In this document: positions 61,912-64,000 of the stretch, piece by piece
Layout: each line of letters begins with the position of its first letter
How positions within the stretch are numbered: position 1 is the first letter of the stretch
DNA from: Actinomycetes bacterium
GTDB lineage: Bacteria > Actinomycetota > Coriobacteriia > Coriobacteriales > Eggerthellaceae
Assembly: GCA_023394615.1 (NCBI GenBank)
Contig: JAEXAI010000019.1
Location: forward strand, 140,607 to 204,606
Length of the DNA stretch: 64,000 bases
Direction: 5' to 3'
The notes under the pieces: model-generated
Told to the model about the DNA's origin: nothing
Database searches by the model: none
What the model saw: only the letters and a program-made list of their open reading frames with translations
Position numbers and translations under genes: made by a program

Positions 61912-63963
61912 ATGAGCAAGAAGAGAGCAATGCTGATTGGTCTGGACGGGGCCGATCCGCACGTCGTCAAGCGCCTGGTCGCGGAGGGCAAGATGCCCAA
62001 CATGGCCAAGCTCATCGAGCGGGGCGTGGCCAGCGAGGGCTTGGACATGCTGGGCGTGCTGCCCACCATCACCCCGCCGAACTGGGCGACGCTAGCCACC
62101 GGTAACTACCCGCGCACGCACGGCATCACCTGCTTTTTGAACCACACGCTGGGCAAGTCTTTGGGCATCACCGAGATGAACTGGGACGCCCGCCGCATCG
62201 AGTCCGAGCTGATTTGGGAGGCCTTCGAGGACGAGGGCAAGAAGTGCATCATGCTGAACTACTGCGAGGCGTGGCCGCCGCGCAAGGAGGATACCAACAA
62301 CATCTTCATCGACGGCACGGGCGTCGTGCCGTTTTTGCGCAGTTCCGTGCAATTCCAGAAGGTCGTCAAGATGAAGGCCGATTTCGAGGGCATGAAGGAG
62401 GTCCCCCACGTCGTCAGCCAGAGCTCGAATGACTGCATCGTCTACAACGATCAGGTCGAGAAGTTCGGCAAGAAGGACGACGCCAAGGCCGACGCGCCCG
62501 TGGAGATGAGCAAAGACGACTTCGTCGCCTCACTCACCGGATCTCATTTCAACGCTGACATGCCGCTTGAGAGCGAGGCGCTGGTCATCAAGGGCCTCTC
62601 CGCTGAGGAGGCGTCCAACTCCGATGTCACCGATAGATTGTTCACGCCCATCAAGGATGCTGATGGCTGGGCGTTTGAGGTACCCGAGGGTGCGAAAGAG
62701 GCTACCATCCTGATGAACAACGCCCTGCACCGGCGCTTCGCGCTGTTTACCGGCGATGGTTACGACACGCTGACCCTCTACCGCAGCAAGCGCGATGACG
62801 AGCCCATGGCCACCGTCAAGATAGGCGAGTGGTCCGAGCCGATCTTCGACACGTTCAACATGAACGACAAGGACGTGCGCGTGGCCTACTACATCCGCAA
62901 CATCGAGATGAACGCCGAGGGCACCGATGGTCGCTTCTATATCTCCCATGTGCTCAACACCGAGGACGACAAGTACTTCCAGCCCAAGAGCGAATGCAAA
63001 GACCTGATGGATAACGTCGGGCCCATGTGCTACTTCGCCACCATCAATCGCTACACCGAGGTAGGCGACGCGATGGAACTGGAGAGCTTCGACATGGTCA
63101 ACGACTGGCACATGAGGGCGACTCAGTACCTGTTCGACACCAACCCCGACTGGCAGCTGTTCTATATCCATCTGCACAGCATCGACCTGATTAATCACCA
63201 CTACATGGAAGTGGCCACCAAGGGCCGCGACCCCGAGCACTACAAGCGCAATGCAGCCATCATCGACGCCATCTACGAGATCAACGACAAGTATCTGGGC
63301 ACGGTGTTGGACAACATGGACGAGAACACCAGCGTCGCGGTGGTCTCCGACCACGCCGCCATCCCGCGTTCGCCCGGATGTGAGAACCCCGGAATCGGCG
63401 AGCTGAGCGGCATCAACGCCGGCGTGATGGAGCAACTGGGCTACATGACCACCATCCCCACACCCGGCATTGAGGGCTTCTACACCATCGACTGGTCCAA
63501 GACGCGTGCCGTGCAGCATCGCACCAGCCACGTCTACATCAATCTGAAGGGTCGCGACCCCGAGGGCATCGTGGAGCCCGGGGATTACGATGATTTGGTG
63601 CAACAGATCATCAGCGATCTGTATGCCTACCGCGACCCCAAGACCGGCAAGCGCGTCGTATCCTTCTGCATGACGCGCGAGGAGATGGAGACCATAGGCA
63701 TGGGTGGCCCGCACTGCGGTGACATCTTCTTCCAGCTGACCAAGGACTTCGGCTTCGAGCACGGCAACAGCCTGCAGTGCGTCACCAACGACGACTACTC
63801 GCTGCGCTGCCTGTGCGTGCTCTCCGGCGCGGGTCTGAAGAGTGGAGAGGTGCTCAAACGCCCAATCCGCAACGTGGACATCGTGCCGACGTTCTGTCAT
63901 CTGGTGGGCAACCGCATGCCTGCCGACGTGGAGGGCGGCGTAATCTACCAAGCGCTGAAATAG
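61912..63963 (+). CDS. alkaline-phosphatase-superfamily phosphodiesterase/nucleotide pyrophosphatase-like protein
   Basis: 683 residues. Type I phosphodiesterase-like: AMLIGLDGADPHVVKRL (first metal Asp), the nucleophile Thr in TITPPNWATLATGNYPRTHGI, HSIDLINHHYME and AVVSDHA metal ligands, and GGPHCGDIFF near the C-terminus. The central part carries an insert of about 200 residues. No signal peptide, so cytosolic by sequence. Substrate unknown: phosphodiesters, phosphonates or sulfates are possible in this superfamily. Codon use is visibly richer in G/C at third positions than the preceding dms genes, suggesting a separate history. Confidence 0.8.
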   Translation: MSKKRAMLIGLDGADPHVVKRLVAEGKMPNMAKLIERGVASEGLDMLGVLPTITPPNWATLATGNYPRTHGITCFLNHTLGKSLGITEMNWDARRIESELIWEAFEDEGKKCIMLNYCEAWPPRKEDTNNIFIDGTGVVPFLRSSVQFQKVVKMKADFEGMKEVPHVVSQSSNDCIVYNDQVEKFGKKDDAKADAPVEMSKDDFVASLTGSHFNADMPLESEALVIKGLSAEEASNSDVTDRLFTPIKDADGWAFEVPEGAKEATILMNNALHRRFALFTGDGYDTLTLYRSKRDDEPMATVKIGEWSEPIFDTFNMNDKDVRVAYYIRNIEMNAEGTDGRFYISHVLNTEDDKYFQPKSECKDLMDNVGPMCYFATINRYTEVGDAMELESFDMVNDWHMRATQYLFDTNPDWQLFYIHLHSIDLINHHYMEVATKGRDPEHYKRNAAIIDAIYEINDKYLGTVLDNMDENTSVAVVSDHAAIPRSPGCENPGIGELSGINAGVMEQLGYMTTIPTPGIEGFYTIDWSKTRAVQHRTSHVYINLKGRDPEGIVEPGDYDDLVQQIISDLYAYRDPKTGKRVVSFCMTREEMETIGMGGPHCGDIFFQLTKDFGFEHGNSLQCVTNDDYSLRCLCVLSGAGLKSGEVLKRPIRNVDIVPTFCHLVGNRMPADVEGGVIYQALK

Positions 63964-64000
63964 CGCGATAGCCGTTCATGCAAACTCCGGCCCGCGCTTG

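Noticed and set aside
62530..63951. 473-codon open frame on the minus strand
   Set aside because: It is antisense to the phosphodiesterase-type gene; its length comes from high third-position GC, its composition is His/Val/Ala-rich without family motifs, and the plus strand has clear motifs.
1..64000. CRISPR array, prophage or insertion sequence
   Set aside because: No regularly spaced repeats, cas genes, phage structural genes or transposase genes were found in any frame.

Overview
The window looks like a chromosomal segment of an anaerobic actinomycete of class Coriobacteriia, most likely family Eggerthellaceae. This is inferred from the gene content: a DMSO-reductase-type respiratory operon next to a LuxR-type regulator with a large membrane domain, cytochrome bd, a Tat-anchored secreted protein, paired PspC-domain proteins and moderately high GC. 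No rRNA gene or other species-level marker is present.

Layout. 0-3 kb: the end of a CBS-domain CorC/HlyC protein, two PspC membrane proteins and a secreted double-psi beta-barrel protein. 3-5.2 kb: katA-perR peroxide-stress pair. 5.4-7.2 kb: a class IV (D-amino-acid type) aminotransferase coupled to a D-glutamate-cyclase-like gene. 7.2-12.8 kb: two TrkA potassium-channel regulators, purB, a metallo-beta-lactamase-fold hydrolase and a Tat-anchored protein. 13-17.4 kb: a two-component system whose kinase ORF runs in frame into SAICAR synthetase (purC). 17.5-24.8 kb: exonuclease III, folE, an ACT protein, a lipid-type glycosyltransferase, a PrsA-like lipoprotein, two tRNA-Ser genes and an M20 peptidase. 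24.9-30.8 kb: a minus-strand block with a TetR regulator, an MHS-type MFS carrier, an unknown protein, a DMT carrier and a glycine-amidinotransferase homologue; two similar palindromes in promoter regions suggest common control. 31.2-34.7 kb: rpsF-ssb-rpsR-rplI-dnaB. 34.7-42.3 kb: a YhaO/YhaN-like repair pair, purA, purD and a radical SAM protein. 42.5-52.3 kb: cydAB, an MFS carrier, a 1066-residue FAD/Fe-S dehydrogenase, a Crp/Fnr regulator and a SixA-CHAD fusion. 52.4-53.6 kb: tRNA-Phe and the remnant of an ATPase gene. 53.7-60.8 kb: LuxR-type membrane regulator and a DMSO-reductase-family operon (broken catalytic subunit, intact dmsB, dmsC, torD-like chaperone, second dmsC). 61-64 kb: a small membrane protein and a phosphodiesterase/phosphatase-superfamily protein of visibly higher GC.

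Most notable: the histidine kinase-PurC continuous ORF; a 30-bp repeat that forms a perfect inverted pair at the end of one gene and lies in frame inside another; the putative guanidino-compound block with a shared operator-like palindrome; the internally deleted dmsA; and the aminotransferase/D-glutamate cyclase pair. No CRISPR array, phage, insertion sequence or rRNA gene was seen.
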